Positions 25,804 to 34,537 of a stretch of 64,000 nt of DNA are shown here, piece after piece. Made by a program: the position numbers and the translations under genes. Below the pieces are notes generated by a model. The model did not search any database, was not told the origin of the DNA, and saw only the letters and a program-made list of their open reading frames with translations. Source of the stretch: a virus; IMG/VR virus record IMGVR_UViG_3300008448_000020, positions 1 through 64,000 of that record. One strand, given 5' to 3'. Position 1 is the stretch's first letter. Every line of letters starts with the position of its first letter.

Positions 25804-26499
25804 ATGGCAATCAACCCGTCAAACAGTAATGCAATTAATATTGTTAATTTACCATCAGCTCAACTCGCTGTGGCAGGTGACTATTTAATTTTACAGACAA
25901 ATAACGGTACACAAAAAATTAACTTCAATGACTTTAATGTTGTTCGAACAGATATCTTCGGTAATGCTACCGTCCTCGGTAATCTTACCGGTAATGATGT
26001 AATTGTTGATAATGTTATCACAGCGAATATTACTGCGAGTAATTTCTTTACAACAAACGGTCAGGGCATTAATGGTGCAAATGGTTTTTATGATAGATTT
26101 ACCATACAAGACGGTCTCATATTAAGTGCTGACTTAAATACAAAAAATAACCCGGTATACACCGAAATAACACAAACTATACTACCAGCTGCTACAGCAT
26201 CACTAGCAAATTTGTTTTATAAAATATACGATTACAGCAGTAGCGCTACTATAATTGCTGGATCAAATGCAACATCAACCATTGCCATCAATCAATTTTT
26301 TACAAACTACCCTATAACAATTACACAAATAACTCGCGATAAATTTACTGTAGTCCCGACTGTTGGAACACTTACGCAGGTACCTACAATAACGAATATA
26401 CAGCAAATAGGACAAAACTTACAATTTCAGATAGCTGTTGGATCAAACGTTGCGAGTAATGTTCAGTTTAACTGGAGACTGCTCGTAACTTACACTTAA
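25804..26499 (+). CDS. Putative virion structural (fibre-like) protein
   Basis: 231 residues from ATG 25804. The N-terminal module GDYLILQTNNGTQKINFNDF with V-x-TD-x-x-GN-ATV-GNLTG is frequent in tail-fibre or accessory virion proteins of marine T4-like phages. The rest is Asn/Thr/Ile-rich and beta-like. It starts behind a late promoter and lies divergently to the glycan cassette, so it could be a glycosylated virion protein; that is inference. The last four bases (TTAA) are shared with the convergent gene. Confidence 0.6.
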   Translation: MAINPSNSNAINIVNLPSAQLAVAGDYLILQTNNGTQKINFNDFNVVRTDIFGNATVLGNLTGNDVIVDNVITANITASNFFTTNGQGINGANGFYDRFTIQDGLILSADLNTKNNPVYTEITQTILPAATASLANLFYKIYDYSSSATIIAGSNATSTIAINQFFTNYPITITQITRDKFTVVPTVGTLTQVPTITNIQQIGQNLQFQIAVGSNVASNVQFNWRLLVTYT

Positions 26500-26711
26500 T
26501 CACGAGCGTGAAACAATAAAGCTTTAGTAATTCTCCCGAGAGCTTTATTAGGATGTACACCCTCATCAACCAGCCTTTTATATTCACGCTTAAAGGAACC
26601 TACAAACTCTTCTGAGAGTTGAAAATTACGTGGATAAAAACTCTTCTTTACGGTTTTGATAGGCGTAAAGTTTTCTTTAATTTGTGATATAATTTTATCA
26701 AACGCATTCAT
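26496..26711 (-). CDS. Small late protein with capsid-targeting-like N-terminus
   Basis: 71 residues, starting MNAFDKIISQIKENF, an amphipathic helix similar to those opening several other late genes here. The remainder is basic. The ATG lies five bases after an exact TATAAATA. The function is unknown; a packaged or head-associated protein is inferred. Confidence 0.6.
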   Translation of the reverse strand: MNAFDKIISQIKENFTPIKTVKKSFYPRNFQLSEEFVGSFKREYKRLVDEGVHPNKALGRITKALLFHARD

Positions 26712-26716
26712 ATTAG

Positions 26717-26724
26717 TATTTATA
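26717..26724 (-). promoter_or_regulatory. Late promoter octamer
   Basis: Exact TATAAATA on the minus strand, five bases before the ATG at 26711. Confidence 0.75.
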
Positions 26725-26739
26725 CATTATAGCGTATTG

Positions 26740-27411
26740 TTAGTATAAAATGTTTTGATAGTATAGAACTGGTACACTGTCTTTTACTCTTGTATAATTT
26801 TTAATATTAATGTCTTGTAGCTTTTTTATATATGACATGTCTACAAGATCAGGATATACGTACCAATCTTCAAATGGACCTGATTTCAAATTACCAACAT
26901 CAGAGAATACTCTTAAATAGCCTGCGTCAGCAAATATTTTTCTTGACCGTGCTCTCGTAATGACATATTGCCAATCTTGTCGATATATATCATGCTCAAA
27001 CGTTATAGTGGTAAATTTGTATGTGCTCATAACATGAGTCTTAAGAGATAAAAGTGTGTTTATTGTCGAATTATCGCTCACTTCAAGATCTATCTGCAAA
27101 TAATCAATAATTGGAGGTGCTTTAGAATTGCTAAGCAGTGTGCTATAATCTATTGTTGATGCATCATGTATAATATGTACACTCTCTTGTCTATCTTTCT
27201 TATATAAAGGTAAAAAATTAATATTAGAGTCTATCATGATACCTTTCCATCCATACTTTTTCTCGAGTAAAAAGGTGTTACTTCTTTTTTTAGGGTGATT
27301 AGAGCCTAACTCTAAAAAATAGCCGTTGTGTTTTTTTGCAAGAACACTGACGATAAATTTATCTTGCTCTAGCTGACCATAAAAAATATTATCTATTTCT
27401 TGCTTTATCAA
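26740..27411 (-). CDS. FkbM-family methyltransferase-like protein
   Basis: 223 residues. GYFLELGSNHPKKRSNTFLL, then YGWKGIMIDSN and IDYLQIDLE, form the SAM-binding strands of FkbM-type O-methyltransferases. The start is a TTG inside the preceding kinase gene (23-base overlap). It probably modifies a glycan, although it lies apart from the main cassette. Confidence 0.65.
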   Translation of the reverse strand: MIKQEIDNIFYGQLEQDKFIVSVLAKKHNGYFLELGSNHPKKRSNTFLLEKKYGWKGIMIDSNINFLPLYKKDRQESVHIIHDASTIDYSTLLSNSKAPPIIDYLQIDLEVSDNSTINTLLSLKTHVMSTYKFTTITFEHDIYRQDWQYVITRARSRKIFADAGYLRVFSDVGNLKSGPFEDWYVYPDLVDMSYIKKLQDINIKNYTRVKDSVPVLYYQNILY

Positions 27412-28135
27412 GAATTATATCTTTCATTATTTTTTGCTTATGATCTTCTTCTTTAGTTATATCCTTCTGTACCTTGAGCAGTTGCTCCATCATGTCAATA
27501 TTTTCTGTACTAAAGATAGAATTATCTTCAACAAGATTACCGGTATCGTTAATATAGAGCTTTACCATCTCTATACGCTCTGCGGGAGAGCCAAATATCT
27601 CAATAATCGGTGGCCTGTCGTCATCAGGGAAAAATGGCGATTTACCGGTATGGTATAATCCGTGTGATATAACTTTAAATATATTGTCAATCTCCGCAAT
27701 ATATGCTGGATCTGTCTCTCTATTATCTTTATGTATTATCGGTACAGGAGATACATTCGTAATAGGTAGGAAGAATATAATATCAAGATAATTCATACTC
27801 TCCTTGACTAGTGGTATACACTCGCGTATAAAGTCATCATCGATATCTGAAGTGTTCTTTGCATTACTCCAGAGTGAATAAACAATATTATCTAAACAAC
27901 ATCTATCAAATATAATATTATCACTTTTTGAGGTAGATTTAATATCAGTTAAAATTAACTTCAATATTTCAAGTTGTGATTCTTTAGTTACCTCTTTATT
28001 GAGTTTAATATTATTTTCTTTTATATACGCTCTATATGACTCTGTCGACCGCTTATACATCGGCCACCTGTTAATAATATCGTTGACAAGAGTGGATTTT
28101 CCTTGACACGCTGATCCTGATATGGCAATTCTCAT
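27389..28135 (-). CDS. NadR/AAA_28-like P-loop kinase, second copy
   Basis: 248 residues with Walker A GSACQGKST (6-14), and FDRCCLDNIVYSLW corresponding to the DRC segment of the gene at 223. The two are divergent relatives. The C-terminal 45 residues are a charged helix. An exact TATAAATA lies eight bases before the ATG. The substrate is unknown; phosphorylation of a nucleoside, nicotinamide riboside or a sugar is possible. Confidence 0.65.
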   Translation of the reverse strand: MRIAISGSACQGKSTLVNDIINRWPMYKRSTESYRAYIKENNIKLNKEVTKESQLEILKLILTDIKSTSKSDNIIFDRCCLDNIVYSLWSNAKNTSDIDDDFIRECIPLVKESMNYLDIIFFLPITNVSPVPIIHKDNRETDPAYIAEIDNIFKVISHGLYHTGKSPFFPDDDRPPIIEIFGSPAERIEMVKLYINDTGNLVEDNSIFSTENIDMMEQLLKVQKDITKEEDHKQKIMKDIILDKARNR

Positions 28136-28143
28136 TTTTATTC

Positions 28144-28151
28144 TATTTATA
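28144..28151 (-). promoter_or_regulatory. Late promoter octamer
   Basis: Exact TATAAATA on the minus strand, eight bases before the ATG at 28135. Confidence 0.55.
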
Positions 28152-28196
28152 TATTATACACTATACTTTTAATATCTATACATCTTTATAAACATT

Positions 28197-29384
28197 ATGC
28201 TTTTCGCTAAAGACCACATTTCCCCGGAAAATAAACATACAACTATTTTCTCACATCTAAACTACAGCCGTATGTGTGCTAATTTTATAGCAAATACGCA
28301 CAGCGTAACACAAGATAATTTATGTGATACGAGTAAATGTATTTATGTTTATAATTTGCGTAATTCATGGCATGCAACTTGCGAGCATGTAAATGATTTG
28401 ACAGATATTATTGATATATCTATAATTAACCGCGCAATTAACGGCAAAGCTCTTATTATATTAAGTCAGGCACATGAATTTCATAGTGTTACTAACAAAG
28501 GTATTGAAAAAATATATACTCTGCTTGACAAATATAAAATACCTCTAAAGCAATTAATTTTATTCTCTAACAACTTTGAACGCGAGCCTATCTTATATAA
28601 AGTTAATGGTATAAAGGTATGTGAGTTTAATTATTTTGAACTAGTAGTAAAACATTCTATAGAGCAAATCGATATGCACGCCTCGCACAAGCGTCGTATT
28701 ACTAATATACACACAGAGTCAGACATAAAAAGATTTCTATGTCTCAACAGACAACCAAAAGACTCACGATATGAAACCGTTTTTAGTTTGTGGAAACATA
28801 ATATACTTCCAAACACACTCTGTAGTTTACAACTGTTCAATGAAAATGACACGTTGTATACCTTACCGCATACAGAAAAACTCTTTAAGCAACCAGAGTT
28901 TCAAAAATTTACAAAAGTTTTACCTCTTAGTGCAGATAATGTTGAATTAAAATTTAATCAGTGGGATACTTATAACAGCAATTTTATCGAAAACGTAGGT
29001 ATTAATATTATTACTGAAACACTTGTTCATCACTGCTTTGCTAACAGTGTTTTTTTTACAGAAAAAATATATAAATGTATGCTTTACTCTATGCCGTTCA
29101 TTACTGTAGCACAGCCTAATTTTTTAACGTTTTTAAAGCGTTGCGGCTATCGCACTTTTTCATCTTTTTGGGATGAAAGTTATGATGTTGTTATAGACTG
29201 GTCGGATAGATTACGATATCTAATTAATACACTTAAATACTTAAACGAATTAAGTGTAACAGAATTTAATAACATTCTTAGGAGAGCGATACCTATTACA
29301 ACACACAACTATATACACATGATGCAATCTAATAGTGATAGTCTCATATTTAAACTGCTTTACGATGCTTATAGTGAGCTTTAA
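28197..29384 (+). CDS. Putative glycosyltransferase-like protein
   Basis: 395 residues. RFLCLNRQPKDSRYETVFSL in the middle and FFTEKIYKCMLYSMPFITVA followed by LKRCGYRTFSSFWDESYD near the C-terminus match a family of viral proteins with a GT10-like donor motif (S/T-EK-x-Y...PF). The function is not established. It ends in a TTAA shared with queE. Confidence 0.45.
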   Translation: MLFAKDHISPENKHTTIFSHLNYSRMCANFIANTHSVTQDNLCDTSKCIYVYNLRNSWHATCEHVNDLTDIIDISIINRAINGKALIILSQAHEFHSVTNKGIEKIYTLLDKYKIPLKQLILFSNNFEREPILYKVNGIKVCEFNYFELVVKHSIEQIDMHASHKRRITNIHTESDIKRFLCLNRQPKDSRYETVFSLWKHNILPNTLCSLQLFNENDTLYTLPHTEKLFKQPEFQKFTKVLPLSADNVELKFNQWDTYNSNFIENVGINIITETLVHHCFANSVFFTEKIYKCMLYSMPFITVAQPNFLTFLKRCGYRTFSSFWDESYDVVIDWSDRLRYLINTLKYLNELSVTEFNNILRRAIPITTHNYIHMMQSNSDSLIFKLLYDAYSEL

Positions 29385-30139
29385 ACCTTTAAAGCTTTGT
29401 CCCAGATAACCAATTGTAAGCGTGGGCTGAATTTTACGCCCATACACTTTGCATATTCTGCAACTGCAGCAGCTCTTTGAGAGTGCTCTTCACGTGAACC
29501 GCAGCAAGGCATAAACCATATACGCTTTGTTGGTATATTTATGCCTTCGTCATCACGTACATACTTGTTCCATATTTCCTCTATATCACTATCAGTAGTT
29601 ATTACGAACTTAAATCCAGAGTTATTCAATACATGCCATTTAAGAACTTCAGGCTTATACGTCTTCTCCACTGGATCACCGTTCGTCGACAGCTTAGGTG
29701 AAGTTGTGAATGTAGCTCTATAATGTGCTACCCATTCGTTATCGGGCATAATAGTAGCGTTTGTTTCAAAGTCAATTCTCGGTAAGAATCCATATCGCTC
29801 AATAAAGCAGTTTATAAACTTTAAAAGCTGCTTTTGCTGTACAAGCGGTTCACCACCTGTAATTTTTAAAATACTACCGTCTTGAAGATAGTTAATGTGA
29901 AAGCTTTTTTCCATCATTGTAAAAATCTCTTGAAAAGTCATTTTATTCTTTACAGACCAAGAGACGTAAGAATCACAACCATGCGGAGAGTCATCTGATA
30001 TAAACTTATTACATGTAAGATTACACATTGACAGTCTCATAAAGACAGACGGTGTTCCGATATATTCACCTTCACCCTCAATTGTGTAAAATATTTTATC
30101 ATCACTTAAGAAAAGCGTCTCTTCATCAATGTTTATCAT
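29381..30139 (-). CDS. queE: 7-carboxy-7-deazaguanine synthase QueE
   Basis: Radical SAM enzyme that rearranges CPH4 to 7-carboxy-7-deazaguanine (CDG). 252 residues: YTIEGEGEYIGTPSVFMRLS is the QueE entry motif, followed by the cluster cysteines and KITGGEPL. The cluster motif is unusual: CX3C is followed by 11 residues before the third Cys (in GCDSYVSW) instead of the normal CX3CX2C. The gene is divergent from phoH, and an early promoter (TTGATT, 16, TACAAT) stands nine bases before the ATG. Confidence 0.88.
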   Translation of the reverse strand: MINIDEETLFLSDDKIFYTIEGEGEYIGTPSVFMRLSMCNLTCNKFISDDSPHGCDSYVSWSVKNKMTFQEIFTMMEKSFHINYLQDGSILKITGGEPLVQQKQLLKFINCFIERYGFLPRIDFETNATIMPDNEWVAHYRATFTTSPKLSTNGDPVEKTYKPEVLKWHVLNNSGFKFVITTDSDIEEIWNKYVRDDEGINIPTKRIWFMPCCGSREEHSQRAAAVAEYAKCMGVKFSPRLQLVIWDKALKV

Positions 30140-30148
30140 ACAGTAATG

Positions 30149-30176
30149 ATTGTAAGGGTTAATTATGGTTAATCAA
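30149..30176 (-). promoter_or_regulatory. Early sigma70-like promoter for queE
   Basis: Minus strand TTGATT (30171-30176), a 16-base spacer and TACAAT (30149-30154), nine bases before the queE ATG. It overlaps the start of phoH. Confidence 0.55.
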
Positions 30177-30983
30177 GAGAAATGTAATAAGTACTTGTAC
30201 ATGAGTAAATCCAAGAAAAACAACGTTGCTGTTGTAAATGTTGAGCCGCCAACTGACAATTCACCTTATATAGCACAACGTGATAAAATCGATTTTGAGT
30301 TAAAGGTCAAAGAGCTTCCGTGGACAGAAAAGCAAAAAGAAATTATAAATCTTTTTCTCAATAAGAAAACAAAATTAATGTTATTAAAGGGCCCGGCGGG
30401 CACAAGTAAGACAATTTTGTCAATGTATCTTGGGTTACAGTTGTTAAATGCAAAAAAAGTCTCAGATATCGTACTTGTACGCTCTGCTGTTGAGAGCTCT
30501 GAATCTAAACTTGGGTATCTTCCTGGAGATATGATGGAGAAGTTCGGTGTATATCTCACACCGTTTAACGAAAAATTTAACGAGTTAATTACTGATATGC
30601 AGATTAAGCGTCTCGAGAAAGATAACCGAATTGCCGTTTGCCCTATAAATTTCGCTCGTGGTTTACATTTTTCAGTAAAGTTTGTATGCTGCGATGAAAG
30701 TCAAAATTTAACTATACGTGAATTGCAAACCTTGTTTACACGTATTGGTGAATTTAGCAAAGTAATGATTTGCGGTGACCCGGATCAAAGCGATTTACCA
30801 CCCGGTAAATCTGGCTTCAATGCGGTTTATAATGCTTTTAATAATGATGACGCAAAAGCTCATGGTATACACTGTATAGAACTTACTGAGGATCATATTG
30901 TGAGATCAGAGTTGTGTAAATATGTTACACATATATTCAAGCAGATACCTTGCGGAACTACGAAGCAGCTCCTAAATTCTTGA
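30165..30983 (+). CDS. phoH: PhoH-like ATPase
   Basis: 272 residues. GPAGTSKT (76-83) is Walker A, FVCCDESQNLT is Walker B, and VMICGDPDQSDLPPGKSG is the family's signature loop. PhoH-like proteins are widespread in marine phages, but their role (RNA or phosphate metabolism) is unsettled. AAGGG lies six bases before the ATG. The 3' end overlaps the convergent gene by 26 bases. Confidence 0.88.
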   Translation: MVNQEKCNKYLYMSKSKKNNVAVVNVEPPTDNSPYIAQRDKIDFELKVKELPWTEKQKEIINLFLNKKTKLMLLKGPAGTSKTILSMYLGLQLLNAKKVSDIVLVRSAVESSESKLGYLPGDMMEKFGVYLTPFNEKFNELITDMQIKRLEKDNRIAVCPINFARGLHFSVKFVCCDESQNLTIRELQTLFTRIGEFSKVMICGDPDQSDLPPGKSGFNAVYNAFNNDDAKAHGIHCIELTEDHIVRSELCKYVTHIFKQIPCGTTKQLLNS

Positions 30984-31371
30984 GTTCTTCAAGAGCTTTA
31001 AGTACATTATTGTTTGCTGCAGTCAAATCATCAGTTGTTTGATCTTTGAGATCAACTGATCCAGAGCGTAATGTCTTTACACCATCATTGTCGCTTAGAC
31101 CTATTTGTTGAGCAATAATATTAAGTGTATCTTTTAAATTATTCTCTATGTGCTGAAAATGAGGATCACGCTCAAAAGGTGGTAAAATATTGCCTGAAGA
31201 AACGAGACCTGTTGTATCGATACTTGGCTTACCCTTTATTTGTCTATCGTAAATATTAGATAGATCATCTTGTGTTTGAAGAAAAGGTAATTGTGTTTCT
31301 TTTTGTTTTTGCGGTACAATATAATCAGATATATCTCCGCCGTATATCTGATGTCTATGCTCAGGTGACAT
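30958..31371 (-). CDS. Hypothetical protein
   Basis: 137 residues from the ATG at 31371, which overlaps the queD-like stop as TGATG; an in-frame start at 31410 would lie deep in that gene. It is hydrophilic and Gln/Asp-rich with predicted C-terminal helices, and no family is recognised. It is coupled to the queD-like gene. Confidence 0.55.
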   Translation of the reverse strand: MSPEHRHQIYGGDISDYIVPQKQKETQLPFLQTQDDLSNIYDRQIKGKPSIDTTGLVSSGNILPPFERDPHFQHIENNLKDTLNIIAQQIGLSDNDGVKTLRSGSVDLKDQTTDDLTAANNNVLKALEELKNLGAAS

Positions 31372-31994
31372 CAGACACCCCAACTTGTACCTGCAAAAGG
31401 GTTTGACCACCCGGAGCTAACCTGATTACCTACTCGTGCAGGTATCGGCTCATTTTGATGCTGCGGATTTACTTGTGTCGTAATCGACTGTTCTTGTGAT
31501 TGTGTAGTATCCTTCACTTCTTTCTGCACTATTCTATCATTGTAGCAGGTATCGTTATTAACGAATAAGGCTGAATTTTTCTCATGCTCCCAAACTTCGA
31601 CTTTGTTGACCCAACATCTATTATTTGTTTGTGATCGAATAATTCTATTAGCTGTTTTGAAGCACCATTCTGCAGTTCTTTCAATACCTACACCGTCAGG
31701 CATGACCCTTAAATCACAAGCACCGAGCTCATGTAGTTGCTTAAAATGACTCAGTAAAGGATCATCAGCAGCTACACAGAAGGTATGATCAAATTGTTTC
31801 TCAAGAGCTACCTTTAATTCCTTCAAACCACCAAAGTCGACAACCCAGTTCTTATTATCCAACTCATTACAACAAAACCAGAATTTAGCAACTAGTCTAT
31901 AACCATGAATAAACTTACAGTGACTGTGATCTGCTCTCCATTGACGAAATGCGCAGCTACCTAAATCAATTACTTTTGTGCTCTCAAAACTCAT
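31371..31994 (-). CDS. queD: QueD-like 6-carboxytetrahydropterin synthase (divergent)
   Basis: Expected to convert dihydroneopterin triphosphate to CPH4. 207 residues from the ATG at 31994, supported by TATAAT seven bases upstream; the open frame continues further 5' but is not protein-like. C26-K-F-I-H30-G-Y32 corresponds to the catalytic Cys and HGH motif, with the second His replaced by Tyr. The preceding F-x-x-A-H motif is FRQWRA, so two of the three usual zinc ligands are not in place, although an H-S-H lies nearby. WVVDFGGLKELK and FDHTF follow the family. The last 55 residues are a Gln-rich tail. Confidence 0.72.
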   Translation of the reverse strand: MSFESTKVIDLGSCAFRQWRADHSHCKFIHGYRLVAKFWFCCNELDNKNWVVDFGGLKELKVALEKQFDHTFCVAADDPLLSHFKQLHELGACDLRVMPDGVGIERTAEWCFKTANRIIRSQTNNRCWVNKVEVWEHEKNSALFVNNDTCYNDRIVQKEVKDTTQSQEQSITTQVNPQHQNEPIPARVGNQVSSGWSNPFAGTSWGV

Positions 31995-32001
31995 AAAAGG
32001 T

Positions 32002-32029
32002 ATTATAACATCAATTCCACCGCGTTCAA
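32002..32029 (-). promoter_or_regulatory. Early sigma70-like promoter for the queD-like gene
   Basis: Minus strand TTGAAC (32024-32029), a 16-base spacer and TATAAT (32002-32007), seven bases before the ATG at 31994. The 106-base gap also contains a perfect ten-base palindrome, CCAACGTTGG, at 32083-32092. Confidence 0.6.
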
Positions 32030-32100
32030 CTATTTTATTAACTTTTTCTAAATTCTTATATCTATACCTAAGAATATTATAACCAACGTTGGTCAGGAAA

Positions 32101-32343
32101 TCAACTATTTTTTTGCAAATTTTCAATACTTTCAAGAATATTAATAACGTATTGATTAAAAGATTCGTTGGTTTTTTTAGACTTACCAGCGGTTTGTAGA
32201 GCTATTGCAACTGCTTGTTTTTGCGCAGCTTTCTTAGATTTTGGATGCGATGTACCGATTTTACCGGTTTTTTTATACTTGCTCATTTCTTTCTTTATAT
32301 TAGAAGAAATAGCCTTACTTGATGTTCCTTTTTTTAATGGCAT
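32101..32343 (-). CDS. Small basic phage protein, DUF6496-like
   Basis: 80 residues. MPLKKGTSSKAISSNIKKEM followed by a KQAVAIALQTAGKSK block matches a very common small basic phage protein (DUF6496-type), with a Lys-rich insert between the halves. The function is unknown; nucleic-acid or head association is a guess from charge. Five bases separate it from the upstream gene. Confidence 0.65.
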   Translation of the reverse strand: MPLKKGTSSKAISSNIKKEMSKYKKTGKIGTSHPKSKKAAQKQAVAIALQTAGKSKKTNESFNQYVINILESIENLQKNS

Positions 32344-32348
32344 AAAAT

Positions 32349-32912
32349 TTACTTAGTCATAGCTACCCAGTGTCTTTTTTTATTATTGTATGTAATAGTA
32401 GCCTTTGCACTATCAATATAGCGCGATTTACCTTTAGGTATTTTTTCTTTATAGAAAAATAATTCCGGTACACGCTGTTTTACAAGTGCTACAGCACTGC
32501 CATACTGTGGATGCTTAAACAACTTAACAAATACATACTCACCAGCGACTTTAATTATTTTACCAGCAAATACCTTTCCATTCATGACAATATTAAAGTA
32601 ATCGCGATCATTAAATTTTGGGACAACTTCTTTTTTATTAGTTTGCTTTAGAGTTGCAGGCTCTTCAGGTTTTGCCCATGCCGTACTTGGATCAGGACTT
32701 ATAATGTTTGCAGCACCTTTAAGAGCTCTTGAGACAGCCTCCGGGCCTGCGGGTTTATAAGGATCTTTAAGCGCACCTGCCACTGTGCCAGCACCGTGTA
32801 ATGTTTTAGCAATACCTCGGCGCCAGCTCGACGGCGATACCACGCGCTTAGCATATGTACCTAGAGACGCTTCATTTAACACTAATTTCGCTAATTCATC
32901 AAATTTACTCAT
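32349..32912 (-). CDS. Late protein with capsid-targeting-like N-terminus
   Basis: 187 residues. MSKFDELAKLVLNE|ASLGTY has an amphipathic start and an LNE|A site that fits gp21 cleavage after residue 14. The middle is Pro/Lys-rich. The C-terminal part (residues about 95-187) looks like a small beta domain (YFNIVMNGKVFAGKIIKVAG). It is coupled by ATGA to the gene upstream. Packaging in the head is inferred. Confidence 0.55.
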   Translation of the reverse strand: MSKFDELAKLVLNEASLGTYAKRVVSPSSWRRGIAKTLHGAGTVAGALKDPYKPAGPEAVSRALKGAANIISPDPSTAWAKPEEPATLKQTNKKEVVPKFNDRDYFNIVMNGKVFAGKIIKVAGEYVFVKLFKHPQYGSAVALVKQRVPELFFYKEKIPKGKSRYIDSAKATITYNNKKRHWVAMTK

Positions 32913-33331
32913 AATGTTATAAAATCTTTATACAATTCCATCATATCCCCTTCGCTGCAGCCAGATTGTTGTAGAAATGTCTCAACTTCATCAAGACTCG
33001 TACAATTTATAATTTGTGTAAATAAAGGGTCACATTCCTGTAACTGTAATCGCTGTAAAATAAATTTTTTAAGCTCATCAAGGGTATTTGACTCACAATC
33101 ATTATCCGTGGGCTCTATACTCGATGCAGGTAGTGTTTCGATACCTACTGTCGGTTGTACCATTAAAATCTTGACAATACCATCATTCTCTTCCAGTACA
33201 TAACCTTCATAAGACGGGCACTCACTTAAATCATCAGCATGTGGTATTGTAGATGGATCGACTTTAATCCGTACGCGCTGCAATGCGGTAAGCTTATTAA
33301 AGCATGTCTCAAGCAATAAATCAAATTTCAC
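32909..33331 (-). CDS. Hypothetical late protein
   Basis: 140 residues from a GTG at 33331. The longer in-frame start (33418) would run across the folE promoter. The chosen start lies five bases after an exact TATAAATA and yields MKFDLLLETCFNKL, similar to other late N-termini here. An SYEGYVLEENDGIVKILMVQ segment suggests a small beta domain. The function is unknown. Confidence 0.6.
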   Translation of the reverse strand: MKFDLLLETCFNKLTALQRVRIKVDPSTIPHADDLSECPSYEGYVLEENDGIVKILMVQPTVGIETLPASSIEPTDNDCESNTLDELKKFILQRLQLQECDPLFTQIINCTSLDEVETFLQQSGCSEGDMMELYKDFITL

Positions 33332-33336
33332 AATAA

Positions 33337-33344
33337 TATTTATA
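33337..33344 (-). promoter_or_regulatory. Late promoter octamer
   Basis: Exact TATAAATA on the minus strand, five bases before the GTG at 33331. It lies back-to-back with the folE promoter. Confidence 0.75.
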
Positions 33345-33345
33345 G

Positions 33346-33374
33346 TTGAAAACACCGTATTCAGGTAATATAAT
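33346..33374 (+). promoter_or_regulatory. Early sigma70-like promoter for folE
   Basis: TTGAAA (33346-33351), a 17-base spacer and TATAAT (33369-33374), 15 bases before the ATG. Confidence 0.7.
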
Positions 33375-33389
33375 GTAACAACAATTATT

Positions 33390-34043
33390 ATGGAAGAATA
33401 TACGAAAGAAGTACGCATTAAATACGCAAATGGTAATCATCCTCATACTGACGAGGAAAAGAGAACAATTATAGAGAGAGCCGCAAAGGCATATGAGAGC
33501 TATTTAGATGCTCTCGGCTTTGATTGGAGAAATGATCCGAATAGTACTAACACACCTCTTCGTGTTGCAAAAGCTTTTGTAAATGACCTCGCTGCAGGTT
33601 GCTATAATGAACCACCGAAAGTTACTTCGTTTCCGAGTAATGGTTATGATGGCATTGTATTTCAAGGCGGCATTCCTGTAAAGAGCATGTGTAGTCATCA
33701 TCACCTCGCGTTTACAGGTGTAGCTCATGTGGCATATATACCATCATTAGATGGTCGTGTTATCGGTCTCTCAAAATTAAACAGAATTGTTGAATTTTAC
33801 GCGCGTCGTCCGCAAATTCAAGAAGGTCTCACTATACAGATTCACGATGCAATTAACGAAGTATGCGAGAAAAATCGCGGTGTTGCTGTTGTAGTTAGCG
33901 CTACACATACATGTGCATGTAATCGCGGCGTTAAACACGACGGGTGTGAGATGAAGACAAGCAAGCTTAGTGGTGATTTTATGGCAGATGCAGCAACACG
34001 GGCTGAATTTTATACATTTGTAGCAAACATGAAGAAGCTATAA
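33390..34043 (+). CDS. folE: GTP cyclohydrolase I FolE
   Basis: 217 residues. Converts GTP to dihydroneopterin triphosphate, the first step towards folate and 7-deazaguanines. TNTPLRVAKAFVNDL, VKSMCSHHHLAFTG (zinc Cys and His), VIGLSKLNRIVEFYARRPQI and the second zinc Cys region HTCACNRGV are all present. With queD, queE, queC and queF in this window the likely role is supply of preQ0/preQ1. The 3' end overlaps the convergent protease-like gene by six bases. Confidence 0.95.
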   Translation: MEEYTKEVRIKYANGNHPHTDEEKRTIIERAAKAYESYLDALGFDWRNDPNSTNTPLRVAKAFVNDLAAGCYNEPPKVTSFPSNGYDGIVFQGGIPVKSMCSHHHLAFTGVAHVAYIPSLDGRVIGLSKLNRIVEFYARRPQIQEGLTIQIHDAINEVCEKNRGVAVVVSATHTCACNRGVKHDGCEMKTSKLSGDFMADAATRAEFYTFVANMKKL

Positions 34044-34532
34044 GCTCACATCGATAAGTGCGCCGATATCGCGTATAAACGGCTCACCTATCAATACCGG
34101 TTCATCATTTTCAGAGCGGTCTGCAAGACTGAAAGGTATGTTGCGGTAAACTTTATCCTTTAGCTTAATATCAAGAGCAACAACAGGTCTTTCTTCCTTT
34201 ACACCACTGCCGATATGTATAACTGTCGTATCAACAAGTGGTGCTGACATTTTTTTATCATTTACAGTTGTAAATGTAACGACATCGCCGTCAATATTAG
34301 TGTTTAGCCCGTGTAATACATTATACGCCTCATTACCGCTATCTATTTTTGCGGCAACCACTCCGATGCCATTAATGAAAATATTTTCTACTACTGGTAA
34401 AATTAACTTTGCATCAGCATCTTCCTTAACACAATTGTTAACAAGCTTGCCGTTTTTTTTCTTAAGACCCCTCTTAACATACCCCTTCCAGCACTTTTTT
34501 TCATTAAAAAATTCTTTAAACGTTAATTGCAC
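34038..34532 (-). CDS. Retropepsin-like aspartic protease with capsid-targeting-type N-terminus
   Basis: 164 residues. Residues 1-38 (MQLTFKEFFNEKKCWKGYVK, then KKKNGKLVNNCV) form a short module met at the front of many marine T4-like phage proteins. The rest resembles the COG4067/RimB-type retropepsin fold: AAKIDSGN holds the active-site Asp, and DRSENDEPVLIGEPFIRD matches the C-terminal R-x-x-x-x-x-PVL-G-x-x-F motif. One such subunit would work as a dimer. It starts with GTG five bases after TATAAATA. A protease carried in the head is an inference. Confidence 0.62.
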   Translation of the reverse strand: MQLTFKEFFNEKKCWKGYVKRGLKKKNGKLVNNCVKEDADAKLILPVVENIFINGIGVVAAKIDSGNEAYNVLHGLNTNIDGDVVTFTTVNDKKMSAPLVDTTVIHIGSGVKEERPVVALDIKLKDKVYRNIPFSLADRSENDEPVLIGEPFIRDIGALIDVSL

Positions 34533-34537
34533 ACAAT

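Noticed and set aside
31995-32100. preQ1 riboswitch upstream of queuosine genes
   Set aside because: Leaders before folE, queD and queE are only about 0-10 bases long by promoter position, and queC and queF are translationally coupled. No aptamer-like pseudoknot was seen.
31995-32135. N-terminal extension of the QueD-like protein
   Set aside because: The extra 47 residues overlap the next gene and contain the TATAAT promoter, and do not resemble the family.
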